Shown one piece after another: positions 11,931-27,789 of a stretch of DNA of 64,000 nt; position 1 is the first letter of the stretch, and each line of letters opens with the position of its first letter. The position numbers and the translations under genes are program-made. Location of the stretch: assembly GCF_024679095.1 (NCBI RefSeq), contig NC_066517.1, positions 21,490,040 through 21,554,039 on the forward strand, in the 5' to 3' direction. This DNA comes from Eriocheir sinensis (Eukaryota > Arthropoda > Malacostraca > Decapoda > Varunidae). The notes under the pieces were generated by a model that had not been told where the DNA came from, did not search any database, and was given only the letters and a program-made list of their open reading frames with translations.

Positions 11931-12340
11931 CTCTTTTTCGTCTCTATCTCCCCTATTTAGCCTTCCTCCTCTTCCTTTTACTCTTCCTCTCTTTTTCGTC
12001 TTTATCTCCCTATTTAGACTTCCTCCTCTTCCTCTCTTTCATCTCCATCTCCCCATTTAGCCTTCCTCTCCTTCCTTTTCCTCTTCTTCTCTCTTTCGTC
12101 TCCACCTCCCTATTTAGCCTTTCTCCTCTTCCTTTTCTTCTTCCTCTCTCTTTCGTCTCCATCTCCCCATTTAGCCTTCCTCCTCTTCCTTTTCCTCTTC
12201 CTCTCTTTCGTCTCCATCTCCCCCATTTAGCCTTCCTCCTCTTCCTTTTCCTCTTCCTCTCTTTCGTCTCTCTCTCCCTATTTACCCTTCCTCCTCTTTC
12301 TTTCCCTCTTCCTCTCTCTTTCATCTCTATCTCCCCATTA
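11931..12340. repeat. About 60-bp tandem repeat, about 7 copies
   Basis: Unit built on tctccatctccccatttagc followed by cttcctcctcttccttttcctc and tctctttcgt; seven imperfect copies. Confidence 0.85.
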
Positions 12341-14599
<2,259 letters not shown>

Positions 14600-14600
<1 letters not shown>

Positions 14601-14607
14601 TTACGAC

Positions 14608-14649
<42 letters not shown>

Positions 14650-14946
14650 AAGGGACAGGAGATATTAACCACTGCCCTCAGGTGGAAAGTGTATGAAAAT
14701 GGAATGAATGGACTGGAATGGAATGGAAATTAATGAATGGAATGAAAATGTAAATGAGTAAAAAATAAAAAAAATAAAAATCCCGCAACAGGTTTCTCCT
14801 CTAATGCATCTTCGTCTTTTTTTTTTTTTGTATGTTGAGTTTCTTTTCTTAATACAATCATAAGGAACAGAAGAAAAAAAATAGAGGAAAGTAGAAAAGA
14901 GAACAAAGAGAGAAAGAGAATGAAAAAATTAATAAACAGGAGTACG

Positions 14947-15008
<62 letters not shown>

Positions 15009-15038
15009 AGAGATTATTTAAAAAAGAATTAAATATAT

Positions 15039-15108
<70 letters not shown>

Positions 15109-15270
15109 ACACCCGCACGATATCGGACATTAAAGAGATGCAACCGAACTCTTTTCAACCAATATTGAGGTGACCATTTTCTGTGCTTACTCGAGACGCA
15201 ACACAAACAACTAGAAATATATAAAGGAAAAACAAACGATCATAAGCAAAGGAACACAACATCCCTTCAC
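14600..15270. repeat. (GT)n 14611-14647 and two (GA)n arrays 14950-15004, 15042-15105
   Basis: Pure dinucleotide arrays in AT-rich spacer. The two GA arrays are separated by 37 bp. Confidence 0.95.
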
Positions 15271-15274
15271 CATA

Positions 15275-15880
15275 TTCTTGTTTCACTATTCATATGCTCT
15301 CCTTCTTTATTCATCTTCCTTTCTTAATTATTTCTCTCTATTTCCCTTTTTCTTTCTTTTTCTTTCAATAATTCCTCCTTTTTTCAACTATTTATCGTTT
15401 TTTTTCCTTTCTCTCTTTCTTTTCCTTCACCATGTCCTCATTTGTTTCAGTATTCCCCTCGTTTCTCCTCTTTTATTTACCTTCCTTTCTTAACTATCTC
15501 TCTCTATTTCCCTTTCTCTTTCTTCTTTCTTCCATCAATTCCTCGTTTTTTTTCCACTATTAATATTTTTTTCCTTGCTCTGTTTCCTTTCCTTCGTCAT
15601 CTCCTCATTTGTTCCATTATTTCCCTCGTTTCTCCTCTTTTATTCACCTTCCTTTATCTCTATTTCCCTATCTCTTTCTTCTTTCTTCCATCCATTCCTC
15701 CTTTTTTTCCACTATTAATCTTTTTTGTCCTTGCTTTCTCTCCTTTCATTCACCACTTCCCCATTTTCTTCCACTATTTCCCTCCTTTCCTCCCTCTTTT
15801 TTTAATCTCCTTTCCACCACAGTATCTCTCTCCGTTCTCCTTTCTCTTCCTCATCTCTTCCACATTTGTTTTCCTTTTCT
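15275..15880. repeat. About 165-bp pyrimidine-rich tandem repeat, nearly 4 copies
   Basis: Units recur near 15275, 15440, 15605 and 15755, sharing ttccctcgtttctcctctttta and cactattaat with T-runs of varying length. 15880-16190 is AT-rich unique sequence with no gene seen. Confidence 0.8.
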
Positions 15881-16189
15881 CCACTCAAGAAGCAACAAAC
15901 AGCCTCGGTTAGTGAATTATCTGAACCGCTAACAACTCTCTCATTTTCAGTTAAAGACATTTTTTTACGATTGAAGAAGTGAAAATAAAAAGTACATGGC
16001 TACATTTGATGAAAATAATTAAAAACATGCCCAGTATAATGCAGCTTTCCATCACGAAGGTGCGTGTTATATTAATTCAGCGTGCGTTTGTACCGTTTAA
16101 TTAATTTACATACGAATACACTCCTCATCCATTAGGGAAATTAGCCTCTACAGCTCGACGTGTTTATCTCGCTGTGTAAACTTGCCGGT

Positions 16190-16745
16190 AACAAAAGACG
16201 GTCACGAGGGAGATGTTTGTATATAGAGTTACTGGTAAGACTTTGCGGTTAAAAAATAAAAAAAGACGATCAAGAATGAGATGCGTGTTTGTATGTTAAG
16301 TTACAGGTCGGAGTAGAACAAAGGGATCCAATGTCACGTAACTTTAGAAAGCAAAATACCAAATAAGTCTTAGAATCTTAGACTTAGAATGTTTGAATAT
16401 GGGATAATCTTCGAATCTTATAATCTTAGAGTCTTATAAGTCTTAGGATATATGAAAATTATCTCTCTCTATCTCCCAAAACATCTCATAACGTTACAGT
16501 ATATAACTTAGATCACATACAGGCCTATATGAAGTTATAGGTACAACAAAGGGATACGATGTCAGATAACTTTAGAAAGCAAAATACCAAATAAGTCTTC
16601 GAATCTTAGGCTTAGAATCTTTGAATATGGGATAATCTTAAAATCTTATAATCTTAGAATCTTATAAGTCTTAAGATATATGAAGATTATCTCTCTATCA
16701 CCCAAAACATTTCATAACATTACGGTATAAAACCAAGATCACACA
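16190..16745. repeat. 228-bp tandem duplication with inner aatcttagaatctta repeats
   Basis: Two copies starting caaaggga at 16319 and 16547. Both contain ataccaaataagtctt followed by a cluster of 7-10 bp units (aatctta/agtctta). A shorter duplication (aagacggtcacgag / aagacgatcaagaa) precedes it at 16195-16310. Confidence 0.85.
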
Positions 16746-16897
16746 CAAGCCTAGAAGATACAGACAAATACACGAACTTACTTCCTTTCTTTACCAAACT
16801 GACGAATAGAAAATGGATAAATATATAAAACAAAAAATAAAAAATAAAAAATAGCACCGTAGAAGCAAAAAAATTATAAGCTCCATGACGCATAACG

Positions 16898-17497
<600 letters not shown>

Positions 17498-18576
17498 CCA
17501 ATCATAGCCACTCATTGCCAATCATAGCCAATCAATGGCAAATGAAATTTAACGTTGAGAAATGTAAAGTGTTGCACATCGGAAAAAATAACAATCGCGT
17601 TCGGTACGTAATGAATGGCCAACAACTTTCTGCAGTGAGTAAAGAAAAGGATCTTGGAATCACTATATCAAGCGATTTAAAGCCCGGTCAGCATTGTTCA
17701 GAGGTAGTTAAAACTGCAAACAAATTGGTTGGCTTCATCGGACGAGTCTTTAATAATAAATCGGAAAAAGTAATATTAAAACTGTATAATTCATTGGTTC
17801 GACCCCGTCTAGAGTACTGTGTACAGTTTTGGTCTCCCTACTACAGAAAAGACATAGAAAAGTTGGAACGGGTCCAACGAAGAGTAACAAAGATGATTCC
17901 TAGGCTGAGAAATTTGTCATATGAACAAAGGCTTAAAGAAGTAAATTTATTCAGCCTATCAAAACGAAGAATGCGAGGCGATCTAATAGAAGTGTTTAAA
18001 ATGTTTAAAGGATTCAGTGATATTAATGCGGAAGATTACTTTACAATTGATCGATCAAATAGAACAAGAAGAAATCACAATTTGAAGATAAGTGGTAAAA
18101 GATTCTCGTCGCACGAAACTAAACACTTCTTCTTCAATCGAGCTGTTAATGTTTGGAACTCTCTACCTTGTGATGTCGTTGATAGTAAAACAGTTACGGC
18201 CTTCAAGAATAGATTAGACAAGTGTTTTGAATCCAACCAGCAACTAAGATATTACTCATTGTCGTAATAACGTTAAGTTCTTTCGAATACTGGTGTCCTT
18301 GTCCGCTTTTATCGCCCGGTTAGAGGTAGCAGTAATGGTAGTTCTTTCCTCTTTCCTACATAAATTCCATGCAGTTTTTCCATGCTGCATGGTCCTTTTT
18401 CCTTTCCTGCCAGCTTTGGCTGGAGGGATGTGGGGGTGGGGAGGAGCCTTCGCCTTTGCTGTCCTTTATCTTCCACCTTTGATTAGATAGTTAGTGTAGC
18501 TTGTCACAAACAACCTCGTAAGGACCAGCAGGTCTGCTGTTGTTTGTTCTTCCTTTGTGTCCTTTGTGTCCTTTGT
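17498..18576 (+). mobile_element. 5'-truncated non-LTR retrotransposon (CR1/jockey-like LINE), 3' end
   Basis: Seen: an open frame for the C-terminal part of a LINE reverse transcriptase, about 310 nt of 3' UTR, and a terminal series of three 9-bp repeats (TCCTTTGTG, last copy ending A) at 18550-18576. Short terminal direct repeats instead of poly(A) are typical of CR1-type elements. Just upstream is a potential 3' hairpin: ACAAACAAC (18506-18514) pairs with GTTGTTTGT (18539-18547). The element splits a 42-bp minisatellite (17421-17497 and 18577-18660), so both ends are placed well. The 5' part is missing, as in most LINE copies. Confidence 0.75.
17515..18267 (+). pseudogene. LINE reverse transcriptase C-terminal fragment (about 250 codons)
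   Basis: Seen: an uninterrupted frame ending at TAA 18265-18267. Typical landmarks of the RT thumb/C-terminal region of arthropod LINEs are NQWQMKFNVEKCKVLHIGK near the start, KEKDLGITISSDLK, NSLVRPRLEYCVQFWSP, LERVQRRVTKMI and the terminal VNVWNSLPCDVVD. The catalytic Y/FADD box and the endonuclease domain lie upstream and are absent, so it is dead on its own. No stop or frameshift inside suggests a fairly recent insertion. The first codons (IANHSHS-PIIANQW) come from a short local repeat of agccaatcat-like units at the truncation point. Confidence 0.8.
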
Positions 18577-18665
18577 ATTTCCAACATTTCCTCGACTATT
18601 AATTTTCTTTCATACACTATTAACAACATTTCCTCAACTATTAATTTTCTTCCATACACTATTTC
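18577..18665. repeat. 42-bp minisatellite, right half (two copies)
   Basis: Continuation of the 42-bp unit after the LINE 3' repeats; copies begin at 18588 and 18630 and differ from the left half by a few substitutions. Confidence 0.8.
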
Positions 18666-19080
18666 TCCCCATTTCCCTTCCTCTTCCTCATTTCAATCAT
18701 CATTTTTTCATCTTTATTCCACTTCAAGAAAAGTAAATACGAAAATGTGGAGGAAAGAAGAAAGGAATAAAGTAATACACAATATTTTACCTATTTAGCC
18801 GGACCAAAAGTTGCGGGTCAGAGGAATGGCTCGTCACCTTAATTAAACCCATACACTATAAACAACACAATTAATATTTTTTTCCACCTTATTTAATTAC
18901 GCTCCCTATACGCACTTCACAGGCCTAGGGGGCGGGAAGTGCTTTTTGTATATTAAAGGAAGAAAGAAAGGGGCCTGGTCCATTACATTATTATTATTCA
19001 CTTTTTTTAGAGGAGGAAGAAGAGGACGAGGAGGTCAGGACGAAAAGGTCATCAAGGTAAAACGTCTTTTGTGTTTAGAA
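18666..19080. other. Unique AT-rich spacer
   Basis: No exon, element end or repeat recognised apart from a short GGA-like patch at 19011-19035. Confidence 0.5.
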
Positions 19081-19081
19081 C

Positions 19082-19556
19082 GTTAATGTTGTGCTACCTA
19101 CATACCTTACCTAGCCCTACCTTACCTCACCGTACCTCTCCTAGCCTTACCTTACCTAGCCTTACCATACCTGACCTTAACCTAACCTTACCTTACCGTA
19201 CCTCTCCTAACCTTACCTTACCTAGCCTTACCATACCTGACCTTAACCTAACCTTACCTTACCGTACCTCTCCTAACCTTACCTTACCTAGCCTTACCAT
19301 ACCTGACCTTAACCTAACCTTACCTTACCGTACTTCTCCTAACCTTACCATACCTGACCTTACCATACTTGACCTTAACCTAACCTTACCATACCTGACC
19401 TTACCATACTTGACCTTAACCTAACCTTACCTTACCTTACCTTACCTCACTTATCCTAACCTTACCCTACCTCACCTATGCTTACCTTACCTTACATTAC
19501 CTTACCCAACCTCACCTAACCTTGCCTTATCTTACCTTACCTTACCTTCTCAAGTT
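19082..19556. repeat. Degenerate (CCTTA)n with 66-bp higher-order period
   Basis: ccttaccttaacc-type pentamers. Three homogeneous 66-bp units mark ccatacctgacc at 19165, 19231 and 19297, then a shorter period. This is a variant of the CCTAA telomere-like motif. Confidence 0.85.
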
Positions 19557-19559
19557 TTA

Positions 19560-20900
<1,341 letters not shown>

Positions 20901-20919
20901 CAACCACCGCTTTAACAAT

Positions 20920-20995
20920 ACATTTTCTTCATCATCATCATCATCATTATTTCAACGATCACATTCACAAAACCCATCCTACGTCTGCTATCATC

Positions 20996-21027
<32 letters not shown>

Positions 21028-21300
21028 CACCATCACCATCCTTCCTATCTTCACAATCACCACCATCACTCTATCTCCACCATCATCATCACCACCATCA
21101 CTATGATAAACACCACTTCTAAACACCAAAACACACACACACACACTCCTTTAAGTTATTCATTCCTACAGCCGTCAATCTTCACTGTCACTCCTCTCCG
21201 AAACTATCATCACCACCATAATCATCACCACCACCAACACCACTACTCTGAATTCATCGCCAGTATATCAACACCACGGCTCTTCATTCTCTTTTTCCTA
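20920..21300. repeat. Imperfect (CAT)/(CAC) trinucleotide region
   Basis: catcatcaccaccac-type sequence broken by unique bases. No stable coding frame. Confidence 0.8.
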
Positions 21301-21309
21301 TAATCTTCT

Positions 21310-22620
21310 CCCTCAAACTCAGCAGCAGTAACATCGAACTCAAGAGAGACCGCAATGACACCCCTTTACTCAGCACTTCGAAGTCAGCGCAGAGCAGCCA
21401 CCACTTCGAACTCAGCACCATGGACAGTCTCTATCTTTCAGTCCTACGAAACAGCACTCAGCTCAGCACTAACACGTTGACCTGATGATGATAATGAGAC
21501 AGAGGAAGAGGAGGACAACAACAAAGAACAGCTAAGAACACATCGAACTCAAAAAGAACACAACGTCAAGCACTTTCAACACAACACAAGAGCCACTTAA
21601 GAGCCTTTGACCAGCAACACAACACTGTCAAGATCCCTAAACGCAACAGTACCCCATCTTAGAACACTCGGAGATCAACACAACGGTAACAGAACACTTA
21701 AAAAACTAAAACGGGCAGAGAAAACTTTAAATTTAACACTATCGCCAAGAGACACTTCGAGCTCAACACTGCACTCGAGGAAAGCACTTCACATCACTTC
21801 ATAGTCACCTGTATGTCACCTCTTATCCCCCTTTTTCCTCCAAGATCACTTTAATTAAAATCAACACAACGCCAATAAAGAGCTTGGAGATTAACACCTC
21901 CTGACCCCAACGCTCATAAGCTCAACACAAACAGGAGAAAAACTTCCAGTGAGTATTTCCGCCTCGGCCCCGTCACTTTTTTTCTCTCTCTCGTCCCTTT
22001 AATGCACTTGAAGTAAAGATTTCAAGCTCTTCCCCATACCGTCACCTTTATCCTTGTATAACGTTTCCGGTAATATTTTCACTTTCTTTAACTTATCCGC
22101 CAGTTCTCGCCCACTGTCCCTCTATTCTTCAAGTGTTCTGCATCTTGAGCCACACTTTTTACCGTTTTCCTCCTTCTAAAGCACTTAAAAGTCAAGTTTT
22201 CCTGTTCTGAGCACTTCCAGATAAAAAAAAATCCACCCCTCACTCCTCCCAAAATCCCTCTGTAGTCACACTTTTTCGCCTTTCCTCCTTCTAAAGCACT
22301 TCAAAGTCAAGTTCTCCTGTTCTGAGCACTTCCAGATGAAAAAAAAATCCACCCCGTCACTCCTCTCAAAATCCCTCTGTAGTCACACTTTTTCGCCTTT
22401 ATTCCTTCTAACGCACTTCAAAGTCAGACTCGCCACTTCTAAACACTTCCCCTTCTCGCACTCACGGTTCTTCCTCCTCCAAAAGAACACGTCAACTTTT
22501 TCTCCACTTCGCAGCATTTCCAGATCAAAACAACCCACCCGTTCTCCCACTCTCTCGGTTCTTCCTCCTCGCACTCGAACTCAAGTCGAACTCAAGTCAA
22601 GTTTTCCATCTCTCCTCGGC
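21310..22620. repeat. Degenerate agcacttcgaa/aactcagcac repeats and a ~117-bp tandem repeat
   Basis: 21310-21900 is made of short diverged units (cacttcgaactcagcac, aacacaac). 22135-22480 has about three 117-bp units aligned on cacactttttcgcc (22151, 22267, 22384) and containing gagcacttccagat plus an A-run. Confidence 0.75.
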
Positions 22621-22629
22621 CACTTTCCC

Positions 22630-24176
22630 TCCCTCCTGACCACCAGCACGCCGCGGAGGAAGTGTCACAAGAGTACTGTCACTCGGGCTGTCTCTGGCCA
22701 CGAAGGAGACGGAGGGGGAGGTGGAGGAGGAGGAGATGGAAGAGAGGAGGAGCTGGCCAACTCAGGGACCGACTGGCGATGTGTGTTGGGGTGAGCCACG
22801 AGAGGGAGAGGGAGAGAGAGGGAGGGAGAGGGAGTGTGTGTGGTCGTTACAGGTGTGGAAGGAGCAAGGGAGGGAAGGGAGAGAGGGAGGGAGGGAGATG
22901 CCAACCGTATCCCCTCCCTGTCTTCCTCCTCCTTCCTCCTTCCCTCCATCCCCTTCTCCTCTCCCTCAACCTCAGCCCCATCCCTTATGAACCAAGAAAG
23001 GGAGGACGGGAGGAAAGAGAGGGAGAGAGGGAGGGAGGGAGGGAGAGGGTGTAAAATTGAGAAGATGTATAGACGTGATGAGATTGGACACGGAAAAAAT
23101 ATATATGGTGAAGAAACGTAAAAATAGACGGACCCCTAAAACTCGATGAAGAAAATAAGAAAACGAGGAAAAAATTATATGAAAACGAGTTAGATGTTGA
23201 AGAGAAAAGAAAGAAAACTGGTGATATCGGAGGTATAAAAACATGGCAAGAAATGAGTTAGATAAATATGGAAGAAAACAATAAAGAAAAGATACTGGTG
23301 ATAACGAGAGTGTAAAAATATGATAAGTAGTGAGTTAGAGAGAGAAGATAAGAAGAAGACATGGAGAAAACGGAATTGCAGGAAGAGGGAAGAGAGAATG
23401 ATATAGACGGAGATACTGGTGATAACGAAAGGGTAAAATTACAATAAGAAGCGAGTTAGATGGGAAAGACAAGAAGAAGACATAGAGAAAACGGTATTGC
23501 AGGAAGAGGGACGAGAGAATGATATAGGCGAAGATGAAGAAGATAATCACGAAGAAGAAAAAGAAGGAAAAAAACTGAATAAACGCAAGAAATCGAAATA
23601 AACCGTAATAATGGAAGAATGGAAAGAGAATTATGGAAACGAAGATAATCACGAAGGAGAAATAGAAGGAAAAAAACAAGAATTAACCCAAGAAATCGAA
23701 ATAAACCGTAATAATAGAAGAGGAATGAGAGAATTATAAAAACGGAAGAAGATAACGAAGAACAAACAGAGAAAAGAAAAAAAATAGAAATCAATATAAA
23801 CAATAATACAAGAGGAGGGAGAGAGAGAGAATTATAAAAATGAAAATGGAGAAGATAGAGACAAAGAAGAAATAAGGAAAGAAAAAAAGAAAAAAATAAC
23901 AAACCGTGGAAATCAAGCGGCAACAAAAGTCCACCAAACCTAAAAGTATCAAAAGCGAAGAGGAGGAGGAAGAGGAGGAGGAGGAGGAGGGGGTGAAGAG
24001 CCTCCCGCTGAGTTCATGTGAGTGCCGTTAGAGGGGGAAAAGTGCCAATACGTGTTGTCATGAGGTGGTGAGGGGAAGAGGAAAGGGGAGAGAGAGGGGA
24101 AAGAGAGGGGGAAATAGAGGGGAAAGTAGAGGGGGGAGAGAGAGAGGGGAAAGTAGAGGGGAAAGAGAGGGGAAAG

Positions 24177-24251
<75 letters not shown>

Positions 24252-24325
24252 CAGAAAAAAAAAAGTAAAAGAAAAGGAAGAAAAAGAGGAAGGAATCTAG
24301 GTAAGACAGAAATAAAGGAGAAAAC

Positions 24326-24374
<49 letters not shown>

Positions 24375-24660
24375 CTGGGATGTAAGAGGAGAGAAGAAGC
24401 GAAGGGAAAGAAGCGGAAGAAGAGGAAAGGAAGAGAAGAAAAGAAACCAGAAACAAACAAACAAACAAACAAACAATTAAATATCAAAGGCGTGATAAAA
24501 AGTAAAGAAAATGGAAATATCAACCGAGATAAAAATGAAAGGAAAAGACGATGCGAAAGGTGAAGCAGAAGATGGGAGAGGAGGAGGAGGAGGAGGAGGA
24601 GGAGGAGGATTTGTATTGTCAGATAAGGCTTAAGGAATCCAAGCGTGTTCCGCCACCCAC
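22630..24660. repeat. Purine-rich region with ~120-bp repeats and (GA) arrays
   Basis: 22700-23060 is GGAG/GAGG-rich. 23150-23730 shows repeated modules (agatactggtgataacga; cgaagataatcacgaag; aagaaatcgaaataaaccgt). (GGA)n 23960-23992, gaggggaaagtagagggg units 24065-24180, (GA)n 24181-24248 and 24328-24370, (GGA)n 24577-24609. No gene. Confidence 0.8.
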
Positions 24661-24741
24661 TCTTCCTTCGCATTCCGTCGCGTGATTTCTTTTATTTTTC
24701 TTTACAATCAACAATATTTTAGAGAAGTCGTCACCTCCTTT

Positions 24742-25100
24742 TTTTTTGGGGGGGGGAGGGAAACGGGATGTGTATTTTTGGAAGGATTGTATTTTCTAGG
24801 GGGATTTTTTTTTATGTTTTTTTTGGGGGGGAAGGATTGCATTTTTATGTTTTTTTTGGGGGGGAAGGATTGCATTTTTATGGGGGGGTTGGTGGGGAGG
24901 GATTGTATTTTTATGGGGGGTTTTGGGGGGAAGGATTGTATATTTATGGGGGGTTTTGGGAGGGAAGGATTGTATTTTTATGGGGTTTTTTTGGGGGGGA
25001 AAGGATTGTATTTTCATGGAGGAATATTTTTTTGGAAGGATTATATTTTTATGGGGAATTTTTTGGGGGGGAGGGAAGGATTGTATTTTCATGGCGGAAT
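24742..25100 (+). repeat. G-rich minisatellite, ~33-bp unit with G4-G8 runs
   Basis: About ten units of aaggattgtatttttatgggg with a T-run and G-run. Each unit carries one or two runs of 4-8 G on the plus strand, so the array can form G-quadruplexes. On the gene-sense strand it is C-rich. Confidence 0.85.
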
Positions 25101-26600
25101 ATTTTCTTAAGAGATTATAGTTTTGAGTGCGAATCATCACTTATTCCAACGAGGGTCCTCCACCAAGCACATGACTCCCTTGCTATCACCTGCAGTTGAG
25201 CTTATTTCTCGACAAAACTATTACGTCCCTTCCCAAAAAGAATAACCCACTCGACCACCGCGTCCCCATAACAAGAACAAGAAATGCGAAGGAACGAACA
25301 TTGTTAAGGAAAGAAAAATGAGGGTAAAACGATACTCTCAACAAACTGCATCTTGGGTAAAATGTTATAGGTAATTATCGTCCCTCATCCACCTGCATCA
25401 TTAGATATTACACGGGAATATTCTTACCTGGCTTACCTGTCCTCTCTTCTTCTTTCTTGAGCTTCACGTTGAACAGGTACATATTCATAACAACAATAAC
25501 AATAATAATAATGATAATAAAAATAATAATAACGATGATACCCTGAGCGCCTGAGTGTAAGAGGCTTAAACTCTGGTCTTTAATAACCAATTTGAGATCA
25601 AGGAAGAAATCACTGGCTTCATAATATTGCACAAGTCGTATGAGGTTGTCAGCGGAAAATGAGGCAACAGAAACGCGGCGAAACAAAACTGTGTGACGGA
25701 GAGGAAGATCAAGGAGAGAAATGCCGGAGGAAACTCACGTGAAAGGCGACGCATATATGACCGGTGAAGAACAAGACCAAAAAGGCAACAGAAACAAACA
25801 ATACCAGCCGAAATAAAAAGAGTAACAGCAATAAAAAAAAAAACAGATGTATCGTACGCAAAGTTCTTATTCTCTTCACTCTGGTTCATTATTTCTTCTT
25901 CTTTCATTTATTTCGTTATCTCTTATCTTGCTCTCATTCTTTCTTCTCCCTCTCCTTTTTTTTTTAGTTTGTCTTTTTTTTTATTTTATCTTCCTTGTGT
26001 TCGCGTTTGATTCTTCAGTTGCTAACGTTCTTGATTTCTTTTGCTTTCGTTTTTTTTTTTTTAAGGAATTGTCATTATTAGAAATCCCGCCACTTTTTTA
26101 AGGAATGATTATATTTTTTTAAGGTATTGTCACTTTTTAACGGATTTATCATTTGGGCGGGCATTGTCACCTTATAATTGTTGTAAATAAATAAATGATA
26201 AAATAAAAGATTGAAATATGTAATGGCTGATCAAAAAAAAGCGCAACACGGTAAGGAGTTGAAGTTATTTTGACCGTCGAGTGCTGAGAAAGTTACATTA
26301 AGAGGGAAATGAGCCAGGACTCTCCCTCACACCCAGTAGCCTCAGGGAAACTTCACAATACGAAAAAAAATCAATTCTGACAAGTCCTTCACAAGCCCAC
26401 TTATTAAACAGCAACAGAATGACGCACAGTTAAGGAAGCATAACTATCTATATTTCTCGCTCTGCAAAATTAAGTAAACGACGCCAAGATAATAACATCG
26501 CTGAAACCTGAATACTGAACGAAAGAAAATATATGAAAAATACATAAACAAACCTCAGGGCGGGTGAAGGACTTGACAAGGAAATGAACGAATCCAGAAC
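25101..26600. other. AT-rich intronic spacer
   Basis: (AAT)n-like patch 25486-25540 and T-rich runs 25900-26110. No exon is supported on either strand. Confidence 0.5.
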
Positions 26601-26795
26601 CAACGTTACCAGATTGTCGTACTTAGCGTATTGTTTTTGCCGATTTCTGACTAAAAACTATCGCACCCACAGAGATAACGATATGCATTTATAATTTTTG
26701 TTAAAATCGTTAATTATTGATTTTTTTTTTTGCAATATTTATGGGCCAGAAACCGGAAAATACAATGTTATGCGTACGATATTCTAGTAACGTTG
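26601..26795. mobile_element. Palindromic MITE (CAACGTT family) with 8-bp target duplication
   Basis: Seen: the left end CAACGTTACCAGATTGTCGT and the right end are inverted copies with a few mismatches, and pairing extends well inside. TCCAGAAC occurs directly on both sides (26593-26600 and 26796-26803), an 8-bp target-site duplication as in hAT, P or Merlin elements. It sits in the intron, about 60 nt downstream of the donor of exon S. Related copies are at 30.6-31.0 kb. Confidence 0.7.
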
Positions 26796-26855
26796 TCCAG
26801 AACTCGAACCAGACCCTAAAACAATAGAAAAACGAAAAGCGCAACAGGTACTCAC

Positions 26856-27071
26856 GTTCAGTTTGGCGACGATCTTGTCGAACGCCCAGTACCATCGCTC
26901 GCGGGCCGTCATCTTCTTCTTCGGCGGCCCCTCCTCGCCGGGCACGCCGCCATCCTCCTCGAAGCTGACGTGGCGCTCATCCGTGGACGGCAGCGGCGAC
27001 AGCTTGCCATCCCGCGGCGCCTCGCCCACGGGGGTAGTGGCGGCGGCATCGACGGTCCCCGGGCTGGTGAT
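26856..27071 (-). CDS. unc-13: Exon S: proposed Unc-13 calmodulin-binding-like segment (72 codons)
   Basis: Seen: acceptor gttcccgccccgccag, 216 nt, donor AAC|gtgagt, phase 0. It begins ITSPGTVDAAATTPVG, has acidic HVSFEEDGGVPGEEG, and ends PPKKKMTARERWYWAFDKIVAKLN. The final basic amphipathic helix aligns with what I remember of the Munc13-1 calmodulin-binding segment RAKANWLRAFNKVRMQLQ. Shared are the Trp anchor, A-F, K and the L near the end, and in both proteins it follows an acidic Glu/Asp-rich linker. That is the basis for proposing Unc-13, a presynaptic active-zone protein needed for synaptic vesicle priming. C1, C2B and MUN domains would lie to the left of the window. Alternative: another large neuronal scaffold with a similar helix. 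Confidence 0.8.
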
Positions 27072-27569
27072 CTGGCGGGGCGGGAACCGAGCGGGGCGTG
27101 TCACTAACGCAGACGGATTGTACAGTTATGAAGTGGAAGGAATGTCAGGTTTTAGGTGTTGGGTTTCAGTTCGACTTGATTCTGGAGTGAAGGGAAACAA
27201 TACCAGCCTCGCCCCTGACTTTCTTCTCCGCGGCCTGCTTATCCTTCCCTTCGCACCAATCCAATAGTTCTCACAGCGAGGAAAGAAATTATACTCCCGA
27301 AAACAGAGCCGAGACATAACAGTGTAGTCAAAATAAGGAACTCTATCTTTCTTTTCCTTAGACGATACCTCATTTATATACCTCGGCTTAATTTACCGGT
27401 AGGATTTTTTTTCCCCTTCTAAATGGAATGGCGCGAAGGAATTGGGAAACATGATGAAACGCCTGATGGGGAGAAAAAACTCATTTGGGAGGGGCGAGGC
27501 GGTGATGGTATCTGTCAGGGGGAAGGAAGGAGGGAAGGAAGGAAATAAGAACTGGCAGCACGTCAAATA

Positions 27570-27628
<59 letters not shown>

Positions 27629-27788
27629 ACAGGAGAGGAGTGATATCGTAGCGTCATACTCATTAGCCTAAAGATAACCCCGGGCCAGTTTCCTGTGGCC
27701 CCGGTGTCCTGAGAGCAGCTGTCACTAGCACATGCGCAGAACGAGCTCTACAGGACTACAGACCAAGAGAGAGCACTATGCAGAAAGG
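27072..27788. other. Intron 5' of exon S, with (GA)n 27573-27623
   Basis: Unique sequence plus one GA array. The open frames here lack usable splice sites. Confidence 0.6.
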
Positions 27789-27789
27789 A

